Counted from the stretch's first letter, positions 1-9,851 are shown. The stretch: DNA of 64,000 nt from Notolepis coatsorum (GCA_963971535.1 OZ020588.1:120511005-120575004); one strand, 5' to 3'. Made by a program: numbers and translations. Notes: generated by a model not told the origin, from the letters alone.

Positions 1-321
1 TCTAAGTCTCTCTTGATGTTCTGATTGATCTGTGTATAATTCGCCTCAAACAGCTTCCCCACCCCTCTCGTGATGTTCACCCCTAGGTATTTAATCTTGT
101 CCATGTCCCACCTTATCCCGTACTCCTCCCTAATTTCCGTCGTTGGGGTATAGTTCCATGCTAATGTCTGTGTCTTTGTCACGTTTAGTTTGTATCCTGA
201 GTAGTGGCCATATTCTTTCAGTAGATCCATCAGTGCCGGGAAGCTCTTGTCTGGTTGCCTCATGTATACTATCACGTCGTCCGCAAATAGGCCTAGTTTG
301 TATTCCGGTCCCTTTATCTCT
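1..321 (-). pseudogene. L1-like ORF2: RT catalytic FADD and thumb fragment
   Basis: Read on the minus strand from about 321 downward, the frame is open to the window edge. It gives KGPEYKLGLFADDVIVYM, then a GYKLNVTKTQ-like and a KIKYLGVNI-like segment. FADD corresponds to the YxDD metal-binding motif of LINE reverse transcriptases and KYLGV to the following thumb motif. It is the direct continuation of the RT half at 6544-7373. Whether the rest of the protein is intact cannot be seen. Confidence 0.85.
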
Positions 322-350
322 ACTCAGCATCAGGGTGCATGCTGGGAAAA

Positions 351-363
351 CCAAGATGGCGGC
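351..363 (+). promoter_or_regulatory. YY1-like motif in LINE 5' UTR
   Basis: The sequence CCAAGATGGCGGC lies about 27 bp from the inferred 5' end of the LINE and matches the known YY1 core AAGATGGCGGC. In mammalian L1 a YY1 site at the same place positions transcription start. Use in this LINE is inferred from position and sequence only. Confidence 0.5.
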
Positions 364-478
364 GCATGCACCAGCAAGGATTCTCTGTGAATTTGTTTGT
401 TTAAACTAACAAAAATAACTGAGCAAAAGTGCTAGAAAACTACTGAAACAGAGAAGATAAGAAGGCAAAATAACAATA

Positions 479-1167
479 ATGGCGGCCAAACAAAGGAAAC
501 TCGAGGATGACATGGAGGAGATTAAGATGTCTCTACACTCCCTGTCTGAGGAAATCAAAAAGGTGTCCAAGCAGGAACTATTTACAGAGTTAATGAGCGA
601 AATGAAACAACTGAAAAACCTCTTAAAAGAAAAAGACGAGAAAAAAGAACCGATGAGTTGGAACAGTACACTAGAATGGACGACGTGATCATAAGTGGAC
701 TGGAGACCACTCATCGAACATATGCAGGTGTGACGACCGGAGAGAGCAGAGGTGCCGACGCCCCGCAAGGGGAAATTGACACGTTGGAACAACAAATCAT
801 AACATTCTTTAAAAGCAAGAAAATGGATCTCAAGAGCGAAAGCATATCAGCATGCCACACACTCCCCAGAAAGGACCACCAGCATTCTAAGCCGGCCATC
901 GTGATCCGCTTCGTGTCCCGAAAGGACAAGACTGCATTACTGAGAGAGTGGCGGAATCTGCAGGGGACAGGTGTGTACCTTAACGAGCATCTCACCAGGA
1001 GGAACGCGGACATTGCAAGGCAGGCTCGCATCCTCCGAAAAGAGAAAAAGATCCAATCGACATGGACGAGGAATTGTAAAATCATGATCCGGCTAAACGG
1101 GAAGATACATGAAGAAGCCAGGGTTGTCACAATTCGAGAGGTGAAGGATCTGGAGCCATTCAGATGA
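479..1167 (+). pseudogene. LINE ORF1 protein, one frameshift
   Basis: The first reading frame (479-688) starts MAAKQRKLEDDMEEIKMSL and is rich in charged heptads, consistent with a coiled coil. The second (about 650-1167) contains LEQYTRMDDVIISGLE, a basic segment and PAIVIRFVSRKDK, NEHLTRRNADIARQAR and CKIMIRLNG, typical of ORF1 proteins of CR1/L2-type LINEs that chaperone RNA. The two frames join at an A-rich run near 640-655, so a one-base frameshift is the simplest explanation. The stop at 1165-1167 is 10 bp before the next ORF. RNA binding is inferred from the family. Confidence 0.75.
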
Positions 1168-1177
1168 CTAACCCATC

Positions 1178-1441
1178 ATGACGGAAGAACAAGGACATGA
1201 CCGAGTGGGACTGCACACCGATAGAGATGAGTACCAATCGCTCTCAAAAGCTGAATACACAGAACACAAATTACATGATTTTGAATATGATGTTGACCCA
1301 GAAAATCATCTATGTAATGCAATCAATCCAATCTGGGAATACTACACAGAGGAACAATTTAACAACAATGCAGCTGTGTTTGTCGACGGTGACTTGAAAT
1401 GCAAAGCAGTTGAATATATATATATATTCCATGAAATATGA
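1178..1441 (+). pseudogene. Partial duplicate of ORF2 N-terminus, endonuclease core missing
   Basis: This 87-codon ORF repeats the start of the ORF2 that follows it. HDFEYDVDPENH matches QDFECDIDPERH downstream, YYTEEQF is in both, and VFVDGDLKCKAVEY matches LFVDGDFKCKPVEY. Between the last two motifs the downstream copy has about 90 residues of endonuclease that are absent here. It ends where its TGA overlaps the ATG of the next ORF (ATGA at 1438-1441). It looks like a tandem duplication followed by internal deletion, or a template switch between two related elements. Confidence 0.75.
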
Positions 1442-1914
1442 CAGAATCAACAGACGAATATTTATGTGACGATAAAATACAAGACTTTGAATGCGATATC
1501 GACCCAGAAAGACATGTGTTTAATTCCATTGAAGCCAATTGTAATTATTATACTGAGGAACAATTTAGTGAATGTATAGTATTAGATAACACATTTTCGT
1601 TAATACATTTCAACTGTAGAAGCCTCTACAAAAACTTTGATAAGATTAATGATTATTTGAATACTCTTAAAGGCAAGTTTAAGCTGATAGCCTTATCGGA
1701 GACATGGTTGGAGGATGAAAGGGGTGTTGATTTCCACATTGACGGGTATGAACTATATCATATAAACAGAACAAGTAAGAAAGCAGGAGGTGTGGCACTT
1801 TTTGTGGATGGAGATTTTAAATGTAAACCAGTTGAATATATGACAATGGCTATTGATGACATAATGGAATGTTTAACGGTGGAAATCGAAATGGAAAAAA
1901 TAAGCAATATTTAG
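1438..1914 (+). pseudogene. LINE ORF2, APE endonuclease N-terminal half
   Basis: The frame carries FSLIHFNCRSL (the Asn motif at the start of APE-type endonucleases), LIALSETWL (catalytic Glu) and a GGVALFV segment. It ends at a stop at 1914 in the middle of the domain; the remaining half follows in another frame from about 1952, so a frameshift or small deletion lies between. The enzyme would nick target DNA for target-primed reverse transcription. This copy is not functional. Confidence 0.85.
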
Positions 1915-1951
1915 GAGACCTGGGTCAAAGATAGAAACATTTACAGATACA

Positions 1952-3367
1952 TTGGATGATTTGTTGAGTAGGGTAAACGGAAATAAGACATTTATTATTT
2001 GTGGAGATTATAATATTGACCTACTAAAGGTTTCTAAGCACAAGGCTTCAGCAGATTTTCTTGAATTATTGTATGGAAGAGGGTTATATCCACTGATCAG
2101 CAAGCCAAGTAGAATAACAGAAACCTCTGCTACATTAATAGATAATATTTTTATTAATAGCTTTAAGGATAACATCATAAGTGGATTAGTCATAAATGAT
2201 ATAAGTGACCACTTACCTGTTTTTGTTACTTTTGATTGTCAATTGAAGAGAACAAAGGAGGAGAATGGGTACAGATATAAAAGGTTAAGAAGGGATGATG
2301 CTGTAAACATGTTCAGGAATGATCTTTTGAATGAGGAATTGAAGGGGGTCTATGTAGAAGACGTCAATGCTGCTTACAATACTTTTTTGGATATCCATCG
2401 GACACTTTACGATAGGCACTGCCCAATGGTTCAACATAAACAAAGAAGTAATGACAATAGAAAACCATGGATAACAAAGGGGTTAGAGAATGCATGTAAA
2501 AAGAAAAACAAACTTTATAGAGATTTTATCAAATGTAGAAAAAAGGCTGCTGAAACTAAATACAAAGTGTATAAGAATAAGTTAGTATTCATTATGAGAC
2601 GGGCCAAGAAAGATTATTACAATAGATTGTTAGGCGAAAATAAAAATAATATAAAGGGCACATGGGACATTCTAAATAAGGTAATGGGAAATAAATCAGC
2701 GTCCATAAAAATGCCTAGCCATTTCATTAGTAATAGTAAGACTATAAAAAACATGAATGAGGTGGTTAATGAATTCAACTCTTTTTTTGTGAATGTGGGG
2801 CCAAATTTGGCAGATGCCATTCAAAAACACGATGAACCATTACAGGAAGGATGGAGAGGAGATAGTAAAGTACTGCACTCTATGTTTTTAGGAAATGTCA
2901 GTGAAGCAGAAATCATGTCCATTGTATTAAAGTCAAAGAATAAGACATCCATTGACAGTGATGGGATAGATATGATTATAGTGAAGAAGACAATTGATTG
3001 TATAATCAAACCTCTCTGTTATATTTGTAATCTTTCTTTTCAGACAGGTATTTTTCCAGACAGGATGAAGGTAGCAAAAGTGATCCCACTTTACAAAGTA
3101 GGAGATAAGCACAGCTTCACTAACTATAGACCAGTGTCATTGCTCTCACAGTTCTCGAAAGTGCTTGAAAAACTGTTTTTGCACAAGTTAGATGGTTTTG
3201 TGGAAAAGAACAAACTGCTGAGCGAAAGCCAGTATGGCTTTAGGCAAAACAGATCAACAGCGACTGCCTTAATGAATATTATTGAAGAAATAACAACAGC
3301 AACAGATAAAAGGAAATTAACAATAGGGGTGTTTATTGATTTAAAAAAGGCATTTGATACCTTAGAT
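1952..3367 (+). pseudogene. LINE ORF2, endonuclease C-terminus and RT N-terminal half
   Basis: It begins in the endonuclease with ICGDYNIDLL and NDISDHLPVF, the Asp/Asn and SDH motifs. A lysine-rich linker follows (about residues 110-230). The reverse transcriptase then shows KVIPLYKVGD, NYRPVSLLSQFSKVLE, SQYGFRQNRSTATAL and the first catalytic aspartate in VFIDLKKAFDT. The frame runs into the hAT transposon at 3368, which adds foreign codons and a stop at 3415. It resumes at 5160. Confidence 0.9.
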
Positions 3368-3490
3368 CAGTGGTTCCCAACCTTTTTCCCCCCAGGGACC
3401 CCCAAACATCTCTGATGAAATTCGCGGACCCCCTCCTAATAAGATACCATAAAATACCTTTTTTTTTTTCATTTTAATAACAAACTGCTA

Positions 3491-4085
3491 ATGGTGAACG
3501 GTTTGCATTTATGGAACAAATCAATGCAACAAATTAAACTAAATATGAGACAGGAAATTCCAATCAGTAGCAGAGAGAATCTGTCCTAGCTGGGTTTAAT
3601 ACCTTTTTTTTGTCATTTTAATAACAAACTGCTTATACACAGGCATATGCATCACAATTAGACCCACTATGCTTCTTTAACTTGTGCCTTCAATCAACAA
3701 ATCTCATCTTGCACCATATGCATTTCAAAATGTTTGGCCAATATTCAAATCCTGTATTCATCCTCTCAAATCAGTCCCTAATGGTGAACGGTTTGCATTC
3801 ATGGAACAAATCAATGCAACAAATTAAACTAAATATGAGACAGGAAATTCCAATCAGTAGCAGAGAGAATCTGTCCTAGCTGGGTTTAATACCTTTTTTT
3901 TGTCATTTTAATAACAAACTGCTTATACACAGGCATATGCATCATAATTAGACCCACTATGCTTCTTTGACTTGTGCCTTCAATCAACAAATCTAATCTT
4001 GCACCTTATGTATTTCAAAATTTTGGCCAATATTCAAATCCTGTATTCATCCTCTCAAATCAGGCCCTAATGGTGAACGGTTTGC
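3491..4085. repeat. Tandem duplication of about 290 bp inside the hAT element
   Basis: The phrase ATGGTGAACGGTTTGCAT starts at 3491, 3781 and 4070, so units of 290 and 289 bp repeat twice and a third copy begins and stops near 4085. The two full units differ at only a few positions, so the duplication is recent compared with the element ends. It lies 3' of the transposase fragment and has no coding role that I can see. Confidence 0.85.
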
Positions 4086-4818
4086 ATTTATGTTGAATGA
4101 AGTAAGAATCCACTGCAGTAAAAATATCCTCACCTCGAGTGGTGGTAGTAAGGTTGACTGACATGAGAATGTCCTGCTTCAGATCCTCATTTTCAATATA
4201 TTGCACATAAACGATGAGCACAGCCTCGTCTGCGACAGTTGTAGTTTCATCAAGTTGTATGGCAAATGGACCCTTTCTAAGCTTTTCTGACAGCTGCTGC
4301 TCGCAATCACTTGACATCTTATCAATTCGGTATTTCACTACATTGTTCGAGAGTGGTACTGATTTTAGTTTATCCGCCACCTGTGGGCCGCACAGTTTCT
4401 AAACCATTTTGATGCAGGCTGGTTTGATGAGCTGCTCGCCAATATTGTGCGGTTTCTTTGCTTTTGCAATTAAAAGCGAACACTCAAAGGAGGCTTCGGT
4501 AGCCTTCTGTAAATCACTGCCACCCCTCCTCCACGCTACTCTAACATCAACAGGCTTGTTCGCCTTGAGAGACTGTTCTTTCCTCCGAAAAAAGTCTGGA
4601 TCCTTCCCAACGGTTTCTGGGTGCTTAGACGCCTGATGTCTCTTCAGCTTGCTGGGCTTCAGGCTCGAGTTTGCCAACTTTTCTCCACAAATCACACACT
4701 CAGGTCGTTTGTCTGGTCCCTCAGTGAAGCCCATGGTGATGTAATTTTCGCGATTGCTGTAGGTCCTAACTTTTTTTGCAGATGAGCTGCCATCATCTCC
4801 TTTTCGTTTGTCACACAT
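4060..4818 (-). pseudogene. BED zinc-finger hAT transposase, N-terminal fragment
   Basis: On the minus strand from the ATG at 4818 there is a BED-type finger: CVICGEKLANSSLKPSKLKRH, then HPETV. A linker follows with KKPHNIGEQLIKPACIKMV, then an in-frame TAG at 4399-4401, and the same frame resumes with ADKLKSVPLSNN. GPFAIQLDETTTVADEA carries the first catalytic Asp of the hAT RNase H-like fold. The rest of the catalytic domain and the dimerisation region are gone. The type resembles ZBED5/SCAND3-like transposases. Confidence 0.85.
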
Positions 4819-5159
4819 TTTCGCCTCTGGCGGCTGACTGCAGACGAGCCGAGAAAGTGAACTAGCGTGCTAGGCTAGCTACAGAAAGTGATACAGTCAA
4901 CTGATTCGCGTTTTAGCGGCTACCCGGTAGCCTACTGTTAACATTCAAAAATCATGTCTAGATGTTTATTTATTTATCTTTATTTTTTTATTGTAGTGGA
5001 GAGACTATTCATGCTTCTGATGATAATTTTTTTTTTTTTAAATTAAAAAAAAATAAAAAAAAAATACCTCAAATCATCTGTGGTCTGGCGGACCCCCTGC
5101 GCCCCCTGGCGGACCCCCAGGGGTCCGCGGACCCCAGGTTGGGAATCACTGCCTTAGAT

Positions 5160-6212
5160 CATAATATTCTAATTTCTAAATTAGGTTCATATGGTGTGAG
5201 AGGAATGGTTCTTGAATGGTTGAGTAGTTATCTCCACAATAGGCAACAATATGTGCAGTTGGCAGATGTTAAATCTGAGCTCATGAAGATTGAATGTGGG
5301 GTACCGCAAGGTTCGGTTTTGGGGCCCAAACTCTTTCTTTTATATATTAATATGATATTTGTGATGTTTCAAAACTATTACAGTTTGTCTTGTTTGCTGA
5401 TGATACACATTTTTTTTGTTCTGGAAATAATTTAAAGGAACTAGCTGAATATATTGTGTATGAAATGACAAAGCTAAATAAATGGTTTGATGTAAATAAG
5501 CTATCACTGAATCTGAAAAAAACTAAATTTATGATTTTTGGCAATCGAAAACTAGATGAAAATATAGTACTGACCATAGATGGAGTTGATATAGAGAGAG
5601 TTAATGAATTTCGTTTTCTTGGTGTGATTATGGATGATAAATTAACATGGAAATAGCACATAGCACACGTTAAAAAAAAGGTGTCCAAGAGTATTTTTGT
5701 TATGAATAAAGTAAAGGATGTGTTAGAGTATGAGGCAATGAGAACACTCTACTGCTCACTCATCTCACCTTATATCAGTTATTGTGTTGAAGTATGGGGG
5801 AATACTTATGGGACAAATATAAAACCATTATATATACTACAGAAGAGGGCTGTACGAATCACACAAAGTGAGTTATCGAGAACACACAAATATATTATTT
5901 ATTAAATCTAGAATAATTAAACTTGAAGACATGGTTAAGTTTCAAACAATGTTAATTATGTTTAGGGCAAGAAATAATACACTGCCAGAAAAACTACAAA
6001 ATCTTTTTCATTTAGAAAGTGAGTTTAGTAGGAGAAAATACAATTTTAAACATCAGTTTGCACGTACCACACTTAAACAGATGTGTCCTTCAGTTATTGG
6101 TGTAAAGTTGTGGAATTCTCTCCATAGCGAGCTTAAGGGATGTAACAGTGTTTATCAATTCAAAAAAATTTATAAAAAAAAAGATTTAGTCAGTATGAAA
6201 ATCAAAATGTGA
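5160..6212 (+). pseudogene. LINE ORF2, RT C-terminal half and C-terminal domain
   Basis: Motifs in order: HNILISKLGSYGVRG, CGVPQGSVLGP (RT motif 4), then a frameshift near 5350 and VLFADDTHFFCSG with the catalytic FADD at about 5396-5407. LNLKKTKFM and FRFLGVIMDDKLTW follow. An in-frame TAG at 5654-5656 interrupts the thumb, a second frameshift occurs near 5880, and the end carries GVKLWNSL, the usual CR1/L2-type C-terminus. The stop is at 6210-6212. Confidence 0.9.
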
Positions 6213-6540
6213 TCTGAATAGTGAGATCTTTTCTTTTTTTTCTCTTCTCTTTCTTTTCTTCTTTCTTCTTTATCATTATTATTATTATTTAAATTTTTCT
6301 TGTTTAACTGTGGATTGTGTTTCTTTTATAATGGTATAAATGATTATTTTTGTAAATAAGGTTGTACGCCGACCATTAAGAAAATACATGTTAGTTTAGG
6401 AATAAGGGGCAGGTAACTATAAGATTTATTCTTCTTCCTGCTCCTTTTTTCCATGGAATGACTATTTATGATTTTTTTTTAATGAAGAAACTATGATTGT
6501 ATTATTCCATGTGGCAAATAAAAACTCTGAACTGAACTGA
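6213..6540 (+). other. LINE 3' UTR with (CTGAA)n tail
   Basis: An AT- and pyrimidine-rich stretch follows the last ORF2 codon and ends in ATAAAAACTCTGAACTGAACTGAACT, given here only for its last 16 bases as three CTGAA units. Jockey-superfamily LINEs of the CR1/L2 group end in short tandem repeats rather than poly(A). No other gene is visible here. Confidence 0.75.
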
Positions 6541-6543
6541 ACT

Positions 6544-7373
6544 CCCTTGATGTCCCCGGTCTGTCTGATCAGTTGTGCCAGTGGTTCTATGAAAACGTCG
6601 AAGAGCGTTGGTGAGAGACAACATCCCTGTCTGGTAGCCCTCTCTAATCTGATTCTATCCGTCAGGCTGCCATTCACCTTAATTCTCGCTGTCGGCTCCT
6701 GATATAGAGCCTTGATCGTCTTCATTGCCCTCTCGTTTAGCCCGAATTTCTCTAGCGCCTTATATAAAAATGCCCAACTAACACTGTCGAATGCCTTTTC
6801 TGCATCTAGGCTAATCAGTACCGCACTCCCACCTTGCTTTTGTATCTCCTCCACTATGTGTAATGTCTTTCTCACGTTGTCCTGCGTCTGTCTCCCTTTA
6901 ATGAATCCAGTCTGATCTTCATCTATAATGTCTGGCATAAACGTCTCGAATCTCTTTGATATTATTGATGTATACATCTTATAATCCACGTTGAGTATGG
7001 ACACCGGTCTGAAACTACTACATAATTCTCTATCCTTCCCTTCCTTCGGTATCGTGGTGATTACGGCTTCCTTCCACGAGGGAGGCATTTTGCCCTCTTC
7101 CATCGTGTGCCTGAATGCCGCTCCTAACATGGGCGCTAATTCTGCTCTAAATGTCTTGTAGAATTCCGATGGGAATCCGTCGCTCCCCGGAGATTTGTTG
7201 TTTTTAGCTCTACTAATTGCCTCTTCCAGTTCTTGTTCCATAATTATTTTATTTAGTTCTTCATTCTGTTCTCTTCCTATCGATGGTAACTCCAGCTTCT
7301 CCAGAAAAGCGTCTATTTCCTCTTCTCCCGCTGCCATTGGTTGTGTGTATAGTGTCTCATAGTATAAATTTTG
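6544..7373 (-). pseudogene. L1-like ORF2: RT N-terminal half (element A)
   Basis: From about 7370 downward the minus frame is open for some 275 codons: LYYETLYTQP, NNKSPGSDGFPSEFY, IPKEGKDRELCSSFRPVSIL, DQTGFIKGRQTQDN, ISLDAEKAFDSV with the first catalytic Asp, and TRQGCCLSPTLF. It ends at the LINE junction after TGDIKG. No stop codon interrupts it, so element A was still fairly intact when it was hit. Its other half is at 1-321. Confidence 0.9.
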
Positions 7374-7690
7374 TTAGCTCAATGCTCCCCCTGCCCCCTC
7401 CAATAGACCACTGGCGCAAGGTACAATCGATGATATCTAAGTTTATCTGGAATAACAAACGCCCGAGAATCAAAAGAGCTGCCACTCAACGTAGGAAACA
7501 AGATGGGGGCCTCGCAATCCCTGATTTTAAGCTTTATTTCTGGTCCTTTTCACTGAGACCTCTGATGTGCTGGCTAGACCCTGTAGATGCTGTATCCTGC
7601 CGCTCCTTAGAAGCGGCGGCGGTCTCACCGCTAAGATTACAGGATGTACAGATGAAGCTTTTAGTTTTCATGGGCGCTTTGCCGCGACGC
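7364..7690 (+). pseudogene. L1-like ORF2 C-terminal fragment, inverted next to element A
   Basis: The plus frame reads INFVSSMLPLPPP, KFIWNNKRPRIKR, DGGLAIPDFKLYFW and SLEAAAVSPLRLQDV, the connection/C-terminal region of L1/Tx1 ORF2. The same motifs occur in element B near 17400-17650. It stands in opposite orientation to the RT half at 6544-7373 and the two share the 10 bp ATAAATTTTG (7364-7373). The similarity is lost after about 7645. Confidence 0.85.
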
Positions 7691-8461
7691 GCGCACAGTG
7701 ATATCACGTCGTTGAAATGAATTAGGCCCAGGCTGCTGTTCTATTTTATGCCGCCAGGAGGCGCAAAGTCATTAGACGGATGCTACAACGTCCTACACAG
7801 TATACTGTATAACGATCTGTATATGTTTTGTTGTCTAAAATAAATACCATACCATATGTCTAAAGCAATGTTGCTGAATAAAATAATTAATTCGAATGGA
7901 GCAGTCAAAGGGATATATAATGGATATATTTTGTCTAGTACCGTGGTGTAATGGTTTATGCCCATTCCTTTCAAGCCGACGCTCGGGGTTTGAATCCCAC
8001 CGTGTCTAATATATATTTTTTTTTTATTTATAAAATGAAATTGCCCGCAACGATGTGCATAATACAATAGTAATAATATATAATAAGAATCCAACCAATA
8101 GAGCGACATTGTGCAATAAACAAGTAAACAAAGTAGGGCATATCGGTATTTGTACACAAGTTATTCTCGAGTCAACTTATTGTCTGTTGTTGCTACGCAA
8201 CTTCACTTGACTTGAAAAGACTTGATACCTCCCCCCATGCCCAACGATTAAAAATTAACGTTATTAAATGTATATATATATATTAATTCATTTTGCGCGA
8301 ATCCACACTTCATTTCCCAGATCCACTTTGAAACAACCAATCACGTTGCGCGATAGCACGAGCGATCCACAGTCAGGAAGTAATGTTACAGCTGAGTTCA
8401 CTCATTCAGAACGGCGAAATGTAAAATGCTACCCAGGATTGTTGCGTTTCGTTATAAAAAC
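7691..8461. other. Unassigned stretch with one tRNA-like module
   Basis: I see no gene here. It contains the tRNA-like module described separately, a (TA)n run near 8270-8285 and AT-rich sequence. Confidence 0.4.
7936..8010 (+). repeat. tRNA-like module (degenerate), SINE-head candidate
   Basis: GTGGTGTAATGGTTTATGCC resembles a Pol III A box and GGGGTTTGAATCCC resembles a B box, spaced as in tRNAs, followed by a long T run at about 8019-8030. The acceptor and anticodon stems do not pair well, so this is not a functional tRNA. A tRNA-derived SINE fragment is the likely origin. Confidence 0.45.
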
Positions 8462-8583
8462 TATGCGGTGATAAACAAAAAACGAATCGCAGTATGCAAA
8501 ACGTGCGGTTCGAGGATCACAGATGGAGATTCAACGTCCAACTTTGTTCGACACTTGAACTAAGAAGGTGCACAAAGATCGGT
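8462..8583 (+). pseudogene. BED-type zinc-finger exon remnant with splice donor
   Basis: The frame gives INKKRIAVCKTCGSRITDGD and TSNFVRHLN, then TAA at the point where a BED finger should continue to its last His. A one-base shift past the stop reads KKVHKDR and runs into a consensus donor (G|GTAAGT, GT at 8582-8583). C-x2-C and the His after NFVRHL are visible. It is most like the N-terminus of hAT-Ac/ZBED proteins. No start codon is evident, so it is either an internal exon or a decayed first exon. Confidence 0.6.
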
Positions 8584-8588
8584 AAGTG

Positions 8589-8722
8589 AATGAACGAATG
8601 AATGAAAACGTTATTTAACAGATTGCAGAATGGGTACAATACAGTACAGCTCAATATACACAATTGTTAAGGGGATGCAGACCAGAGAAAGACTTTCGTC
8701 TTGTTTACATCAGGGTCCCCCA
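8589..8722 (-). repeat. LINE 3'-end module, copy 1
   Basis: Antisense copy of a module found at least nine times in the window: a (CATT/AATG)n tail, then AACAGATTGCAGAATGGGTA, then a segment ending CATCAGGGTCCCCCA. On the sense strand it ends in (AATC)n or (ATTC)n, the behaviour of a LINE 3' end. It begins just after the splice donor at 8582, as if inserted in an intron. Confidence 0.7.
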
Positions 8723-8789
8723 TAGTAACTTGGCTTGCTACAGTAGCTACAGTTAAATCAATGTTATATATGAGAGTATATAACGTTAT

Positions 8790-9065
8790 CATATACTCTC
8801 TTTTTTAGACTCTTTTTGTATCACAAACAGTACTGTATTTGTAAATCTGGTATGTCATAAATGTATAGATGTAGCAGTACTGTATCTGTATGTCATGTAT
8901 GTCATGTTATGATGAATTGAAAATGGGGGACCCTGATGTAAACAAGACGAAAGTCTTTCTCTGGTCTGCATCCCTTTAACAATTGTGTTTATTGAGCTGT
9001 ACTGTATTGTACCCATTCTGCAATCTGTTAATTTTCTTTCAATCAATCAATCAATCAATCAATCA
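8790..9065 (+). repeat. LINE 3'-end module, copy 2 (longest)
   Basis: Sense copy starting ATATACTCTCTTTTTTAGAC, through ATGGGGGACCCTGATGTAAA, to an (AATC)n tail ending near 9065. With the antisense copy at 8589-8722 it forms an inverted pair about 70 bp apart. A perfect 10-bp palindrome (GAGAGTATAT and ATATACTCTC, 8772-8800) lies at the boundary. Confidence 0.75.
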
Positions 9066-9206
9066 TTACATCCAAGATACACGGCTGCTGTAGTCTTGTC
9101 TTATAAAATACATAAACAATCAGCAATGTCTCGCTTGATGAATGGCCAGCAGTAGCCTAATTAATATTAATAAAAGTATTATCATTTTAATAATTGCGAA
9201 ACGTGT

Positions 9207-9808
9207 TTAGTCCCTTGTTTGAGCCGAATCTGGGTTGAACATGATTTGTGGAACTCCCTCTGGTGTTGTGGTCGTGGTATTCACTGACCTTTGGGAAGTA
9301 TTTTGACATGTACATGGGTATCTTAGTGGTGTAGTGTACAGTATCTTGTAGACCAGGCCCATTGCAAGTTGCTGTACTCTGTCGTCTACTCTAAGCCATC
9401 CTAGGTAGTCAAAGTGGGCAGGGGTGAGGTGGGTTCTAGGAGTAAGGTCAAGCAGTAGTCTGACCAGTTTGTTTTGTGATGTTTGTAATTTAGTTTTTAG
9501 CACTTTTGAGGTGCTTTGGTACCATGAGGTGCAAGCATAGTCGTAGTACCCTTGAATGAGTGCTCCTGCCAGAGTCTTCAGGGTATTCTTGTTTACCAGA
9601 GAGGAGATCCGGTACAAGAATCTTGTTCGTTGGTTGACTTTTTTTTATTACATTGGTTGCCATTTTGTCACAGGAAAGATTTGCCTCTAGGATGGAACCC
9701 AGGTAGGTAATTTCATCTTTCCTTGTGACAATATTGTCACCCACTGTAACAGAGAAGCCGTTGGCCTTGCTGAGTTTGTTATTTGATCCAAGAGAGAGAG
9801 AGAGAACT
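9207..9808 (-). pseudogene. LINE ORF2 C-terminal fragment (Jockey superfamily)
   Basis: Minus-strand reading gives DEITYLGSILEANLSCD (RT thumb), a frameshift at a T run near 9643, then YRISSLVNKNTLKTLAGALI, YYDYACTSWY, NKLVRLLLDLTPRTHLTP and QLAMGLVYKILYTTPLRYP. These are typical of the region after RT in CR1/L2-like LINEs. A nearly identical fragment lies at 13598-13870. On the right it is joined to a sense copy of the 3' module, so the original element has been rearranged. Confidence 0.8.
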
Positions 9809-9851
9809 CGCATGGGGGACCCTGATGTAAACAAGACGAAAGTCTTTCTCT
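9809..9851 (+). repeat. LINE 3'-end module, copy 3, left part
   Basis: CATGGGGGACCCTGATGTAA through GTCTTTCTCTGG matches the sense module, then stops abruptly at a MITE. The module continues at 11241 with TGGTCTGCATCC after the insert. Confidence 0.8.

Larger units (their letters stand above)
3368..5151 (-). mobile_element. hAT DNA transposon, internally deleted
   Basis: The ends are CAGTGGTTCCCAACC and, inverted, CAGTGATTCCCAACC (one mismatch). The target duplication is a perfect 8-bp CCTTAGAT at 3360-3367 and 5152-5159, the hAT hallmark. Removing the element restores the RT frame of the host LINE. It encodes part of a BED-finger transposase on the minus strand and contains a 290-bp internal tandem repeat. 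It is 1784 bp long, too short for a full hAT transposase. Confidence 0.95.
325..6540 (+). mobile_element. Jockey-superfamily LINE (CR1/L2-like) inserted in element A
   Basis: A nearly full-length LINE: a 5' UTR with a YY1-like motif, an ORF1 with coiled coil, an ORF2 with APE endonuclease and reverse transcriptase, and a 3' end in a short (CTGAA)n tail. The flanks are the trinucleotide ACT on both sides (322-324 and 6541-6543), so the target duplication is 3 bp or absent. It is interrupted by a hAT transposon at 3368-5151; without that the LINE is about 4.4 kb. Several frameshifts and stops make it inactive. The placement near CR1/L2 rests on motif style and the microsatellite tail and has not been tested by phylogeny. 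Confidence 0.85.
1..7373 (-). mobile_element. L1/Tx1-clade LINE (element A), interrupted
   Basis: Two minus-strand blocks belong to one ORF2 reverse transcriptase: 6544-7373 holds the N-terminal RT half and 1-321 holds the YADD-type active site (FADD) and thumb. The protein reads smoothly if the plus-strand LINE at 325-6540 is taken out, so that LINE inserted into it. The element continues off the left edge of the window. Its upstream end stops at an inversion junction near 7364-7373. L1/Tx1 clade is inferred from motif style (FRPVSILNVDYK, QTGFIKGRQ, LDAEKAFD). Confidence 0.85.
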
